This document shows, piece after piece, positions 26,820 through 35,182 of a stretch of DNA of 64,000 bases. Location of the stretch: contig NZ_CP049056.1 of assembly GCF_011044155.1 (NCBI RefSeq), positions 3,290,001-3,354,000 on the forward strand. The letters are read 5' to 3'. Numbering within the stretch: position 1 is the stretch's first letter; every line of letters starts with the position of its first letter. The notes beneath the pieces are model-generated. The model worked only from the letters and a program-made list of their open reading frames with translations, did not search any database and was not told the DNA's origin. The position numbers and the translations under genes are program-made. This DNA is from Pikeienuella piscinae. GTDB lineage: Bacteria; Pseudomonadota; Alphaproteobacteria; Rhodobacterales; Rhodobacteraceae.

Positions 26820-27488
26820 ATGCCCCTTTCCGGCCAAGCCATGCTGATCAACTTCATGAATGTCAGCGCGGAGCATGAACAGGATTTCAACAGGTGGTAT
26901 GACAAGGAGCATCTTGAGGAGCGCGTTGCGATCCCCGGCTTCCTTGAAGCGCGCCGCTACATCGCCGAAGATGCGTTCGAGCGCTATCTCGGCATCTACA
27001 CCACCGAGACGATCGAAACGCTGGGCAGCCCCGAATATCATCATCGACTCGCCAACCAGACGCCATGGTCGCTGAGAAACATCGAGCGGTTCCGCGATGC
27101 GACTCGCGCATGCGCCCGCGTGGTGGAGAGCCGGGGCGTCGGGCGCGGCGCTGCGCTCGGCTTCATCCGCCTTCGCCCGGCGCCGGGGATGGAAACGTCA
27201 ACCGTTTCCTTCAAAACGCGGATCGACGCGGCGCTCGATCTCGATGGCGTGATTTCAGTCCATGTACTGGCGAACGATCCCGATCTCTCGAAGCCGCTGA
27301 AAGATGACCCTGCGGCGGCGGCGGGTGCGAACGACTGGTATGTGCTGATCGATGCGACCGGGCAGGAGGCGCTCGGCCCGGCCGAGGCGGCGCTGGACCT
27401 CGCGACCGTTGCGGGCGGACTGAGCCTGGTATCGAGAGGGCGCTATCGGCTGCTCTGGGACCTGGCGCGGGCCGAACTTGGGAACTGA
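26820..27488 (+). CDS. Uncharacterised DUF4286-like / ferredoxin-fold (dimeric alpha-beta barrel) protein
   Basis: Small cytosolic protein of 222 aa. The N-terminal pattern MLINFMNVSAEHEQDFNRWYDKEHLEER and PGFLEARRY resembles the EthD/DUF4286 superfamily, with a second related half around residues 110-200 (GFIRLRPAPGME). No catalytic assignment can be made. Its placement between pxpABC and a TRAP transporter, in the same orientation, suggests a role in the same catabolic route, perhaps binding or isomerising an intermediate. Confidence 0.7.
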   Translation: MPLSGQAMLINFMNVSAEHEQDFNRWYDKEHLEERVAIPGFLEARRYIAEDAFERYLGIYTTETIETLGSPEYHHRLANQTPWSLRNIERFRDATRACARVVESRGVGRGAALGFIRLRPAPGMETSTVSFKTRIDAALDLDGVISVHVLANDPDLSKPLKDDPAAAAGANDWYVLIDATGQEALGPAEAALDLATVAGGLSLVSRGRYRLLWDLARAELGN

Positions 27489-27517
27489 TTGCTTAACTGC
27501 GAACTGGGGAGATTGAC

Positions 27518-28510
27518 ATGGACTTCAAAGGCAAAACGATCGCGGTTGTGACGGCCGGCGCCATGGCCGCCTTGACCACGGCGGGCGCGGCGACGGCGGA
27601 AACGTCGTGGAACATGCCTGCGCGCTCCAACACGCAGAACTACATGACGAAGAACATCATTGAGTTCGTCGAGGACGTCGCCGAAAATTCGGGTGGTGAA
27701 ATCAAGATCGATGTGCATCCCGAGGATTCGCTGGTCCGTCAGCCCGACGTGCTGAGGGCGGTGCAGACGCAGCAGGTCGAACTCGGCGAATATCTGATGT
27801 CGATGCAGTCGAACCTAAGCCCGATTTTCGCCGTTGACGCGATCCCGTTTCTCGCCGTCGGCTACGAGGCGAACCGCAAGCTGGCGAAGGCGGCGCGTCC
27901 GGCGATCGAGGAGGAGCTGGCCAAACGCGGCGTGAAGCTGCTCTTCATCCAGTCATGGCCGCGTCAGGGCATCTACGCCGACAAGGAGATCAACGATCTT
28001 TCCGATTTCGACGGGGTGACGATGCGCGCCTATAACCCCAGCACCGCCCGGCTGGCGGAACTGATGGGCGCGACCCCGGTGACGATCCAGCAGTCCGAGG
28101 TGCCGCAGGCCTTCGCGACCGGCGTGGTCGAGGCGATGATCACCTCGCCGACGACCGGCGTCGACACTCAGGCTTGGGATTTCGTTAGCCATTTCTATGA
28201 TGTCGAGGCCTTCATCACCTGGAACGTCATCGTGATGAACCAAGATGTCTTTGACGGGCTGTCGAAAGATGAGCAGGAAGCGGTGATGAAAGCCTCCGCC
28301 GCCGCCGAGAAGCGCGCCTGGAAGAACGCCCCCGCGGTGACCGAGGAGCAGATCGCGACGCTCGCCGAGAACGGCATTACCGTGAAGAAGCCGAACGACG
28401 CGTTTCTCGCCGGCCTGAAGGAGATCGGCAAGGCGATGCTGGGCGAATGGCTTGAGACTGCGGGCGACGAGGGTCAGGCGGTGATCGACCGCTACAGAGC
28501 GATGGAATAA
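27518..28510 (+). CDS. TRAP transporter substrate-binding protein (DctP family)
   Basis: Periplasmic ligand-binding subunit, 330 aa, with a Sec signal (VVTAGAMAALTTAGAATAET). Family hallmarks: IKIDVHPEDSLVRQPDVLRAVQTQQVELGEY, and in the second lobe VTMRAYNPSTARLAELMGATPVTIQQSEVPQAFATGVVEAM. The Arg in the MRAYNP segment is the usual carboxylate anchor. Ligand probably an organic acid; the pxpABC neighbour makes 5-oxoproline or a related amide plausible. GGGGAG lies upstream of the ATG. Directly followed by the small permease gene. Confidence 0.94.
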   Translation: MDFKGKTIAVVTAGAMAALTTAGAATAETSWNMPARSNTQNYMTKNIIEFVEDVAENSGGEIKIDVHPEDSLVRQPDVLRAVQTQQVELGEYLMSMQSNLSPIFAVDAIPFLAVGYEANRKLAKAARPAIEEELAKRGVKLLFIQSWPRQGIYADKEINDLSDFDGVTMRAYNPSTARLAELMGATPVTIQQSEVPQAFATGVVEAMITSPTTGVDTQAWDFVSHFYDVEAFITWNVIVMNQDVFDGLSKDEQEAVMKASAAAEKRAWKNAPAVTEEQIATLAENGITVKKPNDAFLAGLKEIGKAMLGEWLETAGDEGQAVIDRYRAME

Positions 28511-29068
28511 GTGATCCGTGGCGGCGGCTTCAGAGTGAAGGTGCTGGACGGGATCTTTCATCTCGCCGGCGTCCTGTCGGCTGTGTTGCTCGCCGCCATC
28601 GCGCTGCTCACCTTCATTCAGATCGTGGGCCGAACGCTCGGATATCTCGTCTCGACGGGAACCGAGTTCGCTGGCTTCTGCATGGCGGCTTCGATCTTTC
28701 TCGCGCTCGCCTGGACGCTGCGTTCGGGCGGGCATATCCGCGTCGGGCTCGTCCTTCAGGCCCTTCCGCCCGGGCCGCGGCGGTTGGTCGAGATCTGGTG
28801 CCTCTCCGGCGCCGTCTTCGCCATCGGGCTTTTCGCTTGGTCGGCGACGATGATGACCTGGGACTCCTACCGCTTCGGCGATGTTTCAGTCGGGCTGGTG
28901 CCGGTGCCGCTCTGGATTCCACAGATTGCGATGGCGCTCGGAATAATCCTGATGGAGATCGCGCTGATCGAGCAGCTCGTTCTTGTTCTCAGCGGGCGTG
29001 AGCCGACCTATCGCGCATTCGAGGACACCGAAAGCCGCGTGGCGCGCGGTGAAGAGCCAGGCGCATAA
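28511..29068 (+). CDS. TRAP transporter small permease (DctQ family)
   Basis: Four-helix inner-membrane subunit, 185 aa, GTG start immediately after the TAA of the binding-protein gene. Helices fall near residues 13-35, 48-68, 85-105 and 125-145; the motif GTEFAGFCMAASIFLALAWTLRSGGHIRV is characteristic of DctQ. It forms the membrane part together with the large permease 2 bp downstream. Confidence 0.93.
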   Translation: MIRGGGFRVKVLDGIFHLAGVLSAVLLAAIALLTFIQIVGRTLGYLVSTGTEFAGFCMAASIFLALAWTLRSGGHIRVGLVLQALPPGPRRLVEIWCLSGAVFAIGLFAWSATMMTWDSYRFGDVSVGLVPVPLWIPQIAMALGIILMEIALIEQLVLVLSGREPTYRAFEDTESRVARGEEPGA

Positions 29069-29070
29069 CC

Positions 29071-30369
29071 ATGGATCCCATCACCTTCAGTCCGTTTCTC
29101 GGCGTATTGCTGCTTCTCTTCCTCGGAGGCGGGATCTGGGTGGCGGTCTCTCTCCTGCTTATCAGTATCATCGGTATGTGGTCGGTCACCAGCGCGCCGG
29201 TCACGCTGGTGATGCCGCAGACATATTGGAGCGCGCTCAGCGGCTGGACGCTGACGGCTCTGCCGCTTTTCGTCTGGATGGGCGAGATCCTCTTTCGCTC
29301 GCGGCTTTCGGACGATCTTTTCCAGGGGCTTGCGCCTTGGGTGACGCGGCTGCCGGGACGCCTGCTGCACGTCAATGTTCTCGGTTGCGGCGTCTTCGCC
29401 GCGGTCAGCGGCTCTTCGGCGGCGACGGCGGCGACGGTCGGACGCATGTCGCTGCCGGAACTGAAGGCGCGCGGCTATGACGAGCGCATCTCTGTCGGCT
29501 CGCTCGCCGCCTCGGGCACGCTCGGCCTGCTGATTCCACCCTCGATCATGATGATCGTTTATGGCGTCTCCGCCAACGTCTCGATCGGGCGGCTCTTCAT
29601 CGCGGGGGTGTTTCCGGGGCTGATGCTCATGGCGCTGCTGATGGGCTATATCGCGATCTGGGCGCTTCTGCATCCCGGCAAGATGCCGGCGCTGGTCGAA
29701 AGGATGACCTGGCGCGAGCGGCTTTACAGGCTGCGCCTGCTTCTGCCCGTCGTCTTTCTGATCGTCGCGGTGATCGGTTCGATCTATGGCGGTTATGCGA
29801 CGCCGACGGAGGCGGCCTCGCTTGGCGTCGCCGGTTCGCTGATCATCGCCTTCGTTTCCGGCGGCATGGATCGAGTGGCGTTCCGGGAGAGCCTTTATGG
29901 CGCCACGCGGACCTCCTGCATGATCGGTTTCATCATCGGCTCGGCGGCTTTTCTGACCAGCGTGATGGGCTATAGCGGCATTCCGCGCGCGCTGGCGAAT
30001 CTCATCAACAGCTATGGTCTCACCGCTTATCCGCTGCTCGCGGCACTGACGCTTCTGTTCCTGATCCTCGGCTGCTTTCTGGATGGAATCTCGATCATCG
30101 TGCTGACGATTTCGATCGTCCTGCCTATGGCGCAGGCGGCGGGGATCGACCCGCTCTGGTTCGGTGTCTACATGGTTCTCGTGGTCGAGATCGCGCAGAT
30201 CACGCCGCCAGTGGGCTTCAACCTCTTCGTCGTGCAGCTGCTGACCGGGCGCAATATTTTCTACGTCGCCAAGGCGACCGCGCCCTTTTTCGTGATGATG
30301 CTGATCGGCGTCGCGATCCTCATCACGTTTCCAGCGATCGCGACATGGTTGCCCGCGCAAATGATGTAA
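29071..30369 (+). CDS. TRAP transporter large permease (DctM family)
   Basis: Ion-coupled large membrane subunit, 432 aa and about 12 helices. Family markers: PLFVWMGEILFRS, GCGVFAAVSGSSAATAATVG (substrate/Na+ region), LAASGTLGLLIPPSIMMIVYG, YATPTEAASLGV, and the C-terminal LVVEIAQITPPVGFNLFVVQ. Transports the ligand with Na+. The stop codon lies inside the loop of a GC-rich hairpin (30351-30380). Confidence 0.95.
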   Translation: MDPITFSPFLGVLLLLFLGGGIWVAVSLLLISIIGMWSVTSAPVTLVMPQTYWSALSGWTLTALPLFVWMGEILFRSRLSDDLFQGLAPWVTRLPGRLLHVNVLGCGVFAAVSGSSAATAATVGRMSLPELKARGYDERISVGSLAASGTLGLLIPPSIMMIVYGVSANVSIGRLFIAGVFPGLMLMALLMGYIAIWALLHPGKMPALVERMTWRERLYRLRLLLPVVFLIVAVIGSIYGGYATPTEAASLGVAGSLIIAFVSGGMDRVAFRESLYGATRTSCMIGFIIGSAAFLTSVMGYSGIPRALANLINSYGLTAYPLLAALTLLFLILGCFLDGISIIVLTISIVLPMAQAAGIDPLWFGVYMVLVVEIAQITPPVGFNLFVVQLLTGRNIFYVAKATAPFFVMMLIGVAILITFPAIATWLPAQMM

Positions 30370-30380
30370 TCCGCGCGGGC
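30351..30380. terminator. Bidirectional hairpin at convergent gene ends, stop codon in the loop
   Basis: GCCCGCGC (30351-30358) and GCGCGGGC (30373-30380) are exact complements; the 14-base loop contains the TAA of the large permease gene. Only 18 bp separate this gene from the converging DUF2848 gene. No T run follows, so Rho-assisted or symmetrical termination is possible. Confidence 0.45.
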
Positions 30381-30387
30381 CCTTACG

Positions 30388-31086
30388 TCAGGCGATGATC
30401 GGAAGGGTCAGTGTCTCGTAAGCATGCTCGATCGACCGTCCCAGAACCGGATCACGGAGCTCCATGCGAAAAAAGCGCGCCGGCCGCACGCCGCCGAGCG
30501 CGGGCACGGTGCCGCACATCATTGCGGCGCCCGGCTCCAGCCGCCCGGCGCCTTTCGCCGCGGGTGAGCCGGTGATGAGCTCCGGCAGGGGGCGAATATC
30601 GGCTAGGGTTCCTTCCTGATAGAGTACCCAATCTTCTTCCGGGGCGCTCCGGATCCACGCGCGCAGTTCCAGCGCGTCGAGATGATCCCGCACTTCGTCG
30701 TACGACCAGACCGCGCGCGCGATCGGCTTGTGGCAGATCTGCTTGGATAGCGCGATGGAATGCGCCTCAAGTTCGCGATCCGTGTGGTCCGAACCCAACC
30801 CCAGCCAGAGGTGGTCGCCGTCGTCGATCAAGACTGGCTCGACTTCGCCGGACGTGCCGTCGCCGACGACTTCGATCACCGTCGCGCCGGTCGCCATGGC
30901 CGCCGCCACCCGATAGTAGAGAGGTGTTTCCGACGGCGGCGCGATGCCGAGCTCCGCCAGTTCCGCGACGTGGTGATCTACGGTGGCTTGATCGCGGCCG
31001 GTCCAACCCGCCACGATCGCCCGGTCGATCGTCACATCTCTGGCGGCGCCATCATGTGGTTCCAGTCGCAACAATGTCGTCGACAT
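30388..31086 (-). CDS. DUF2848 family protein
   Basis: Cytosolic protein of 232 aa matching the DUF2848 family by the core VGLGSDHTDRELE-like stretch (WLGLGSDHTDRELEAHSIALSKQICHKP) and LPELITGSPAAKGAG-like tail GSPAAKGAGRLEPGAAMMCGTVPALGG. The family has been likened to fumarylacetoacetate hydrolase-type folds, but no function is proven. Start at 31086 has GGAGAGG upstream. It is the last gene of a long minus-strand run after the DapA-like gene, so it may act on the product of that aldolase/lyase. Confidence 0.85.
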   Translation of the reverse strand: MSTTLLRLEPHDGAARDVTIDRAIVAGWTGRDQATVDHHVAELAELGIAPPSETPLYYRVAAAMATGATVIEVVGDGTSGEVEPVLIDDGDHLWLGLGSDHTDRELEAHSIALSKQICHKPIARAVWSYDEVRDHLDALELRAWIRSAPEEDWVLYQEGTLADIRPLPELITGSPAAKGAGRLEPGAAMMCGTVPALGGVRPARFFRMELRDPVLGRSIEHAYETLTLPIIA

Positions 31087-31137
31087 GCCGCCTCTCCTTC
31101 CGTCTCTTGCGTTGAATGGACTGCGTTTCAGCGATCG

Positions 31138-32055
31138 CTACGCCGCTTCACGCCGCCCGGGCATCTGAAAATCCGCCTGATCGATGACCTGCGCCAGCGC
31201 TGTGAGCGCGGCTTCATCGAGCCGCATCAGCGGCGGGCGCACCCGCCCCCAGTCCGGATCGTCGGTACGCAGACCGATCACCGCCTTGAGCGCCGGAATC
31301 ATCGGGAATTTCGCAATCCCGCGCCGGAACGCGGTGATCGCCTCCTGTCGCGCGTCCGCGTCGGGCGCTTCCCAATTGACGAAGACGTCGTGGATCGCCG
31401 CTGGGTTTATGTTCGCCGTGGCGCTGATGCAGCCCGCCCCGCCCGCGCGCAATGTCGGCAGCAGGAACTCTTCCGAACCGGCGAAGACGTCGAAATCGTC
31501 GAACCGCTCGATCATCGCAGCGGTGTTCGCCCAATCGCCTGAACTGTCCTTTACGCCGGCGATCGTTCCCGGATACTCGGCCAGAAGACGCTCGATCAGG
31601 TCGAGCGAGATCGGAACCTGGCTCACCGGTGGGATGTGGTAGAGGTAGATGCGCAGCCGCTCGTCGCCGATGCGCTGGATGATTTCTGAGTAGAACGCGA
31701 AGAGCCCGTCATCGGGGACGCCCTTGTAGTAGAAGGGCGGCAGCATCAGCACGCCGGCGCACCCCGAGTCCACGGCCGCACGAGTCAGTTCCACCGCGTC
31801 GGGCAGGGCGCAGGCGCCGGTTCCCGGCATCAGTCTGCCGGGGTCGAGCTCCTGCGCAGCGGTTTCCAAAAGATCGCGCCGCTCGGCCAGCGAAAGCGAG
31901 TTCGCCTCGGAATTTGTGCCGAAAATCGCCAGCCCGCAATCCTGCGACAGAAGCCAACGGCAATGGGCCAGCCAGCGTGTCCGGTCCGGCCTCAGTTCGG
32001 CGTCGAACGGCGTGACAACGGGGGAGAGAACGCCGCCCGAGATCTTTTTCGTCAT
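31138..32055 (-). CDS. DapA/NanA-family (dihydrodipicolinate synthase-like) aldolase or dehydratase
   Basis: Class I TIM-barrel lyase/aldolase, 305 aa. The start is at 32055 (MTKKISGGVLSPVVTPFD); a longer open frame upstream is a shadow. Schiff-base Lys169 in IAGVKDSSG, Tyr139 in YLYHIP, and the GTNSE stretch at 46-50 (the usual GTTGE carboxylate loop with an Asn-Ser change). The altered loop and catabolic setting argue against lysine biosynthesis; relatives include keto-deoxy-sugar-acid dehydratases, hydroxyproline-pathway and N-acetylneuraminate lyases. Follows the TRAP permease by 74 bp. Confidence 0.9.
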   Translation of the reverse strand: MTKKISGGVLSPVVTPFDAELRPDRTRWLAHCRWLLSQDCGLAIFGTNSEANSLSLAERRDLLETAAQELDPGRLMPGTGACALPDAVELTRAAVDSGCAGVLMLPPFYYKGVPDDGLFAFYSEIIQRIGDERLRIYLYHIPPVSQVPISLDLIERLLAEYPGTIAGVKDSSGDWANTAAMIERFDDFDVFAGSEEFLLPTLRAGGAGCISATANINPAAIHDVFVNWEAPDADARQEAITAFRRGIAKFPMIPALKAVIGLRTDDPDWGRVRPPLMRLDEAALTALAQVIDQADFQMPGRREAA

Positions 32056-32129
32056 GTTCCATGCTCCATTGGATTCTGTTCCGCTTGCGGGACTAATAGC
32101 CCCTTGTCGGACCGGTTCAAAGATTGAAG

Positions 32130-33416
32130 TCAGCCCTCGGCGAAACCGGGAAGGAAGAGCGCGAGCCCTGGGAACAGCAGGAGCGCCACGATCATCAACA
32201 ACATCGCCACGGCGAACGGAATGACGCCGACGATCACTTCGTTCAGCGACCCCCGGTCGCGCACCCCCTGCACGACATAGAGATTGAGGCCGATCGGCGG
32301 CGTGATAAGCGCCATCTCGATCAGCACGATCAACAGGATGCCGAACCAGACGAGATCGAACCCCAGCCCGGAGACGATGGGTATGACGATGGGGATGGTC
32401 ACGATCATCAGCGAGAGCGTTTCGACGAAGAAGCCGAGGACGATATAGAACGCGATCAACAGCATCAGCGTCTGCATGGGGCCGAGGTCGAGTTCGGTGA
32501 TCACCTCGAGCAGACGGTCGGTCAGCCCGACGGAGGCCAGCACGAAGTTGAGAAAGTTCGCGGCAATCAGGATCAGCATGATCATCACCGTCGTGCGCAT
32601 CGTGCCTTCGAGCGTCTCGAAGATCATGCGCCATGAAAGGCCGCCGGCGGCCCAGGCCATGACCAGCGCCGCGATCACGCCTATGGCCGCCGCCTCCGTC
32701 GGAGTGGCCCATCCGGCGTAGATCGATCCGATAATGAAGGCGAAGAGCAAAAGAATCGGCCCTAAATGGCGCAGTTTGGACAGTCGCTCGGACATGGTGG
32801 CCGAACGCCGCCCACCGCCCCAATGCGGCTTCCACGCGCAAAGAGCCGCGATGATAATCATGAAGAGCAGCGCCATGAGCACGCCCGGCACGATGCCGGC
32901 GAGAAAGAGCTGCGGGATCGAAGTCCGCGCGAGAAATCCGTAGACGATCAGATTGATCGAGGGCGGAATGAGGATGCCGAGCGTGCCGCCCGCCGCGATC
33001 GAGCCCGCGAAGAACCGCTCATCGTAACCAAGCCTGCGCGCCTGCGGCATTCCGATCGTAGCGACCGTGGCGGCGGTCGCGACCGAAGAGCCGGAGGTCG
33101 CGGAAAAGAAGGTCGCCGTGCCGATATTGGCGTGCATCAGCCCGCCCGGCATCCAGGAGAGCCATGCGTCGAGCGCGTCATAGACCTTGGCGGCGATTCC
33201 CGAGCGCTGGAGAATCTCGCCGATCATGATGAAGAGCGGGATTGCGACGAGGATGAAGCTGGTCGATGTGCTCCAGAGCTGGCTGCCGAGCGCGTTGATC
33301 AGCGGCGCCGGCGAATAGCCCCAGTCGAGCGTCACGCCGAGGATGAAGAGCGCCGCCGCAACCGGCACGCTGAGCGCCAGCAGCGCCAGAAGGACGACGA
33401 TCGAAACGCCCAGCAT
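32130..33416 (-). CDS. TRAP transporter large permease (DctM family)
   Basis: Large membrane subunit, 428 aa. The start is the ATG at 33416, overlapping the small permease stop as TGATG; the much longer open frame is not real. Markers: IPLFIMIGEILQRSGIA, FFSATSGSSVATAATVATIGMP, AGGTLGILIPPSINLIVYG, YAGWATPTEAAAIGV and IEMALITPPIGLNLYVVQ. Works with the DctQ- and DctP-type genes upstream in the operon. Confidence 0.95.
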   Translation of the reverse strand: MLGVSIVVLLALLALSVPVAAALFILGVTLDWGYSPAPLINALGSQLWSTSTSFILVAIPLFIMIGEILQRSGIAAKVYDALDAWLSWMPGGLMHANIGTATFFSATSGSSVATAATVATIGMPQARRLGYDERFFAGSIAAGGTLGILIPPSINLIVYGFLARTSIPQLFLAGIVPGVLMALLFMIIIAALCAWKPHWGGGRRSATMSERLSKLRHLGPILLLFAFIIGSIYAGWATPTEAAAIGVIAALVMAWAAGGLSWRMIFETLEGTMRTTVMIMLILIAANFLNFVLASVGLTDRLLEVITELDLGPMQTLMLLIAFYIVLGFFVETLSLMIVTIPIVIPIVSGLGFDLVWFGILLIVLIEMALITPPIGLNLYVVQGVRDRGSLNEVIVGVIPFAVAMLLMIVALLLFPGLALFLPGFAEG

Positions 33417-34042
33417 CAGAGTGTATCCTTGTGAACGCTCGCTCGGCCTTCGGCGATGGCGCTTTCGGTTTCCTGCGCCGTCGTCGGGGCGCCGCCGTGC
33501 AGGGTCGCGATCGCGTAGGAGCGCTCGATAAACAGCGCCGCCAGCACCCTGAGAACGAGGAGCGCGATGATCAGCGTGAAGAAGGCGAACCCGGCGAGCC
33601 AGAGCGCCTGCGGAATCCAGATCGGCGTGGCGAGCGCCGTGAGCGAGGTCGTTCCCCGCCCCCACGTCCGCTCGAGCAGACCCCAGATCGCCCAGCAAGC
33701 CGTGGTGGAGAACCACCCCATCGCCAGAAGCGCGATGATATCGCACGCGGCGCGCACGGGGGGCGTCAGGCGCTCGGTCAGGATGGCGATGCGGATATGG
33801 GTCTTGGTCAGCATCGCATAGGAGAACGCCCAACTCGTTGAAACGGCGAGCGCGTAATAGGAAAGCTCTCCCGCCCCCCATGTCGATACGCCGAAGACCC
33901 GCCGCAGGACGACGTCCATCCCGATCATGAAGGCGGAAAGCAACATCAGCGCGCCGCCCATAAGCAGGGCGACGCGCGCGATCTTGTCAGCCGACGAAAT
34001 GACGATGTCGAGGCTTCTCGGTAGGCTCGTCAAACGGTCCAC
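33416..34042 (-). CDS. TRAP transporter small permease (DctQ family)
   Basis: 208 aa, four predicted helices (about 26-48, 64-82, 101-122, 145-170). The GTG start at 34042 is supported by AAAGGGGG upstream. GVSTWGAGELSYYALAVSTSWAFSYAMLTKTHIRI is the DctQ signature region. The C-terminal 35 residues form a soluble tail longer than in many homologues. Confidence 0.92.
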   Translation of the reverse strand: MDRLTSLPRSLDIVISSADKIARVALLMGGALMLLSAFMIGMDVVLRRVFGVSTWGAGELSYYALAVSTSWAFSYAMLTKTHIRIAILTERLTPPVRAACDIIALLAMGWFSTTACWAIWGLLERTWGRGTTSLTALATPIWIPQALWLAGFAFFTLIIALLVLRVLAALFIERSYAIATLHGGAPTTAQETESAIAEGRASVHKDTL

Positions 34043-34081
34043 CAGGCCCGGCCCCCTTTCATCGGTGCGGCGTGCGAGCCG

Positions 34082-35146
34082 CTATTTGGCGGCGGCGCTG
34101 ATATCCAGCACCTTGCCCACGGTCGAGTTCCAGTTTTCGATGCAGGCCTCGCCACAGCGCTCGGCCCAGAGCGGCAGCACGTCGTCCTTCAGCGTGGCGA
34201 GCGCCGTCTTGAGATCGGCGTCGGTGATCTGGACCAAAGTCAGATCGGCCGCGTCGCCATAAGGACAGTCGCCGCCAGTGTTGCAGGCGATGCCCACCTC
34301 GGTCGATTTGCTGGCGTCGGTCCAGACGCTGTCCTCGAACTTTGCGAACTCATCCATGAGGAAGGTTTGCGTCGCCTCGTCGAGCCCCTCCCAGACATCG
34401 TTCCGCATGACGATGCCGACCGGGTCCCAGCCGCCGGCCGGCAGCGGGTAGAAGTGGGTCGCCGCTTCGGGCCAGCCGGCGAGATAGCCGGACAGCGAGC
34501 CGGTGATGCCGCAGTCGATCACGCCGCGCTCCATCGCGATCGTGACCTCGTTGAAGGAGACGTCGACCCCGGTGCCGCCGAGCGCCTCGATGAAATCGAT
34601 TGTCATCCGGCCGGAGCCGCGGATGCGCTTGCCGTCGAAATCCTCAAGCCCCTTGATGGGTGTGTTGCAAAAAACAACCTGCGAGGTGAACGGAACGACC
34701 GCGAGGAGCTTGCCGCCGAAGGTCTCGTCGAACACCGCCGCAAGCTGCGGGCGATAGGCGTCGGCGATCTCGCGCGCGAGGACGGGGTCGGCGATGCCGG
34801 AGAGGTCGACCCCTTCGAGCCGCGGGTCGTCGCCGGCGACATAGTCCATCACCGTCGCGCCGACGTCGTAGACGCCCTGCTGAACCATTTCATAGACAGC
34901 GCCGCCGGACAGGCCGAGTTCGTCAAAAGCCTTGATATTCACGGTGATGGCGCCGTTCGACGCTTCAGGCAGCGTCTTGGTCCAGAACGGGACCTCGTGG
35001 TCGGGATAGAGGCTCGACGTGCTCCAGCTTCCGACCACGCTGAACTCGCGCTCCATCAGGTCCTGCGCCCCGGCTGGCGCCGCGGCGAGCATCGCGATGG
35101 CTGTCAGAGTGGTTAGACAGGCGAGGTGGGCATGGGGGTTCGGCAT
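34082..35146 (-). CDS. TRAP transporter substrate-binding protein (DctP family)
   Basis: Periplasmic protein, 354 aa from ATG 35146, chosen because AAGGAAG precedes it and because it begins the Sec signal MPNPHAHLACLTTLTAIAMLAAAPAGAQ; ten extra upstream codons are open but unlikely. Lobe-2 motif: LEDFDGKRIRGSGRMTIDFIEALGGTGVDVSFNEVTIAMERGVIDCG, with the ligand-anchoring Arg in RIRGSGR. Two Cys pairs near the C-terminus (CNTGGDC; CGEAC) are unusual and may form disulfides. Ligand unknown, probably an organic or sugar acid given the DapA-like gene downstream. Confidence 0.92.
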   Translation of the reverse strand: MPNPHAHLACLTTLTAIAMLAAAPAGAQDLMEREFSVVGSWSTSSLYPDHEVPFWTKTLPEASNGAITVNIKAFDELGLSGGAVYEMVQQGVYDVGATVMDYVAGDDPRLEGVDLSGIADPVLAREIADAYRPQLAAVFDETFGGKLLAVVPFTSQVVFCNTPIKGLEDFDGKRIRGSGRMTIDFIEALGGTGVDVSFNEVTIAMERGVIDCGITGSLSGYLAGWPEAATHFYPLPAGGWDPVGIVMRNDVWEGLDEATQTFLMDEFAKFEDSVWTDASKSTEVGIACNTGGDCPYGDAADLTLVQITDADLKTALATLKDDVLPLWAERCGEACIENWNSTVGKVLDISAAAK

Positions 35147-35182
35147 GGTCTTCCTTTCAAAATCTTGATTGGTCACGCTGGT

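Noticed and set aside
29008-30360. 450-aa minus-strand open frame
   Set aside because: Antisense to the TRAP large permease; no recognisable domain.
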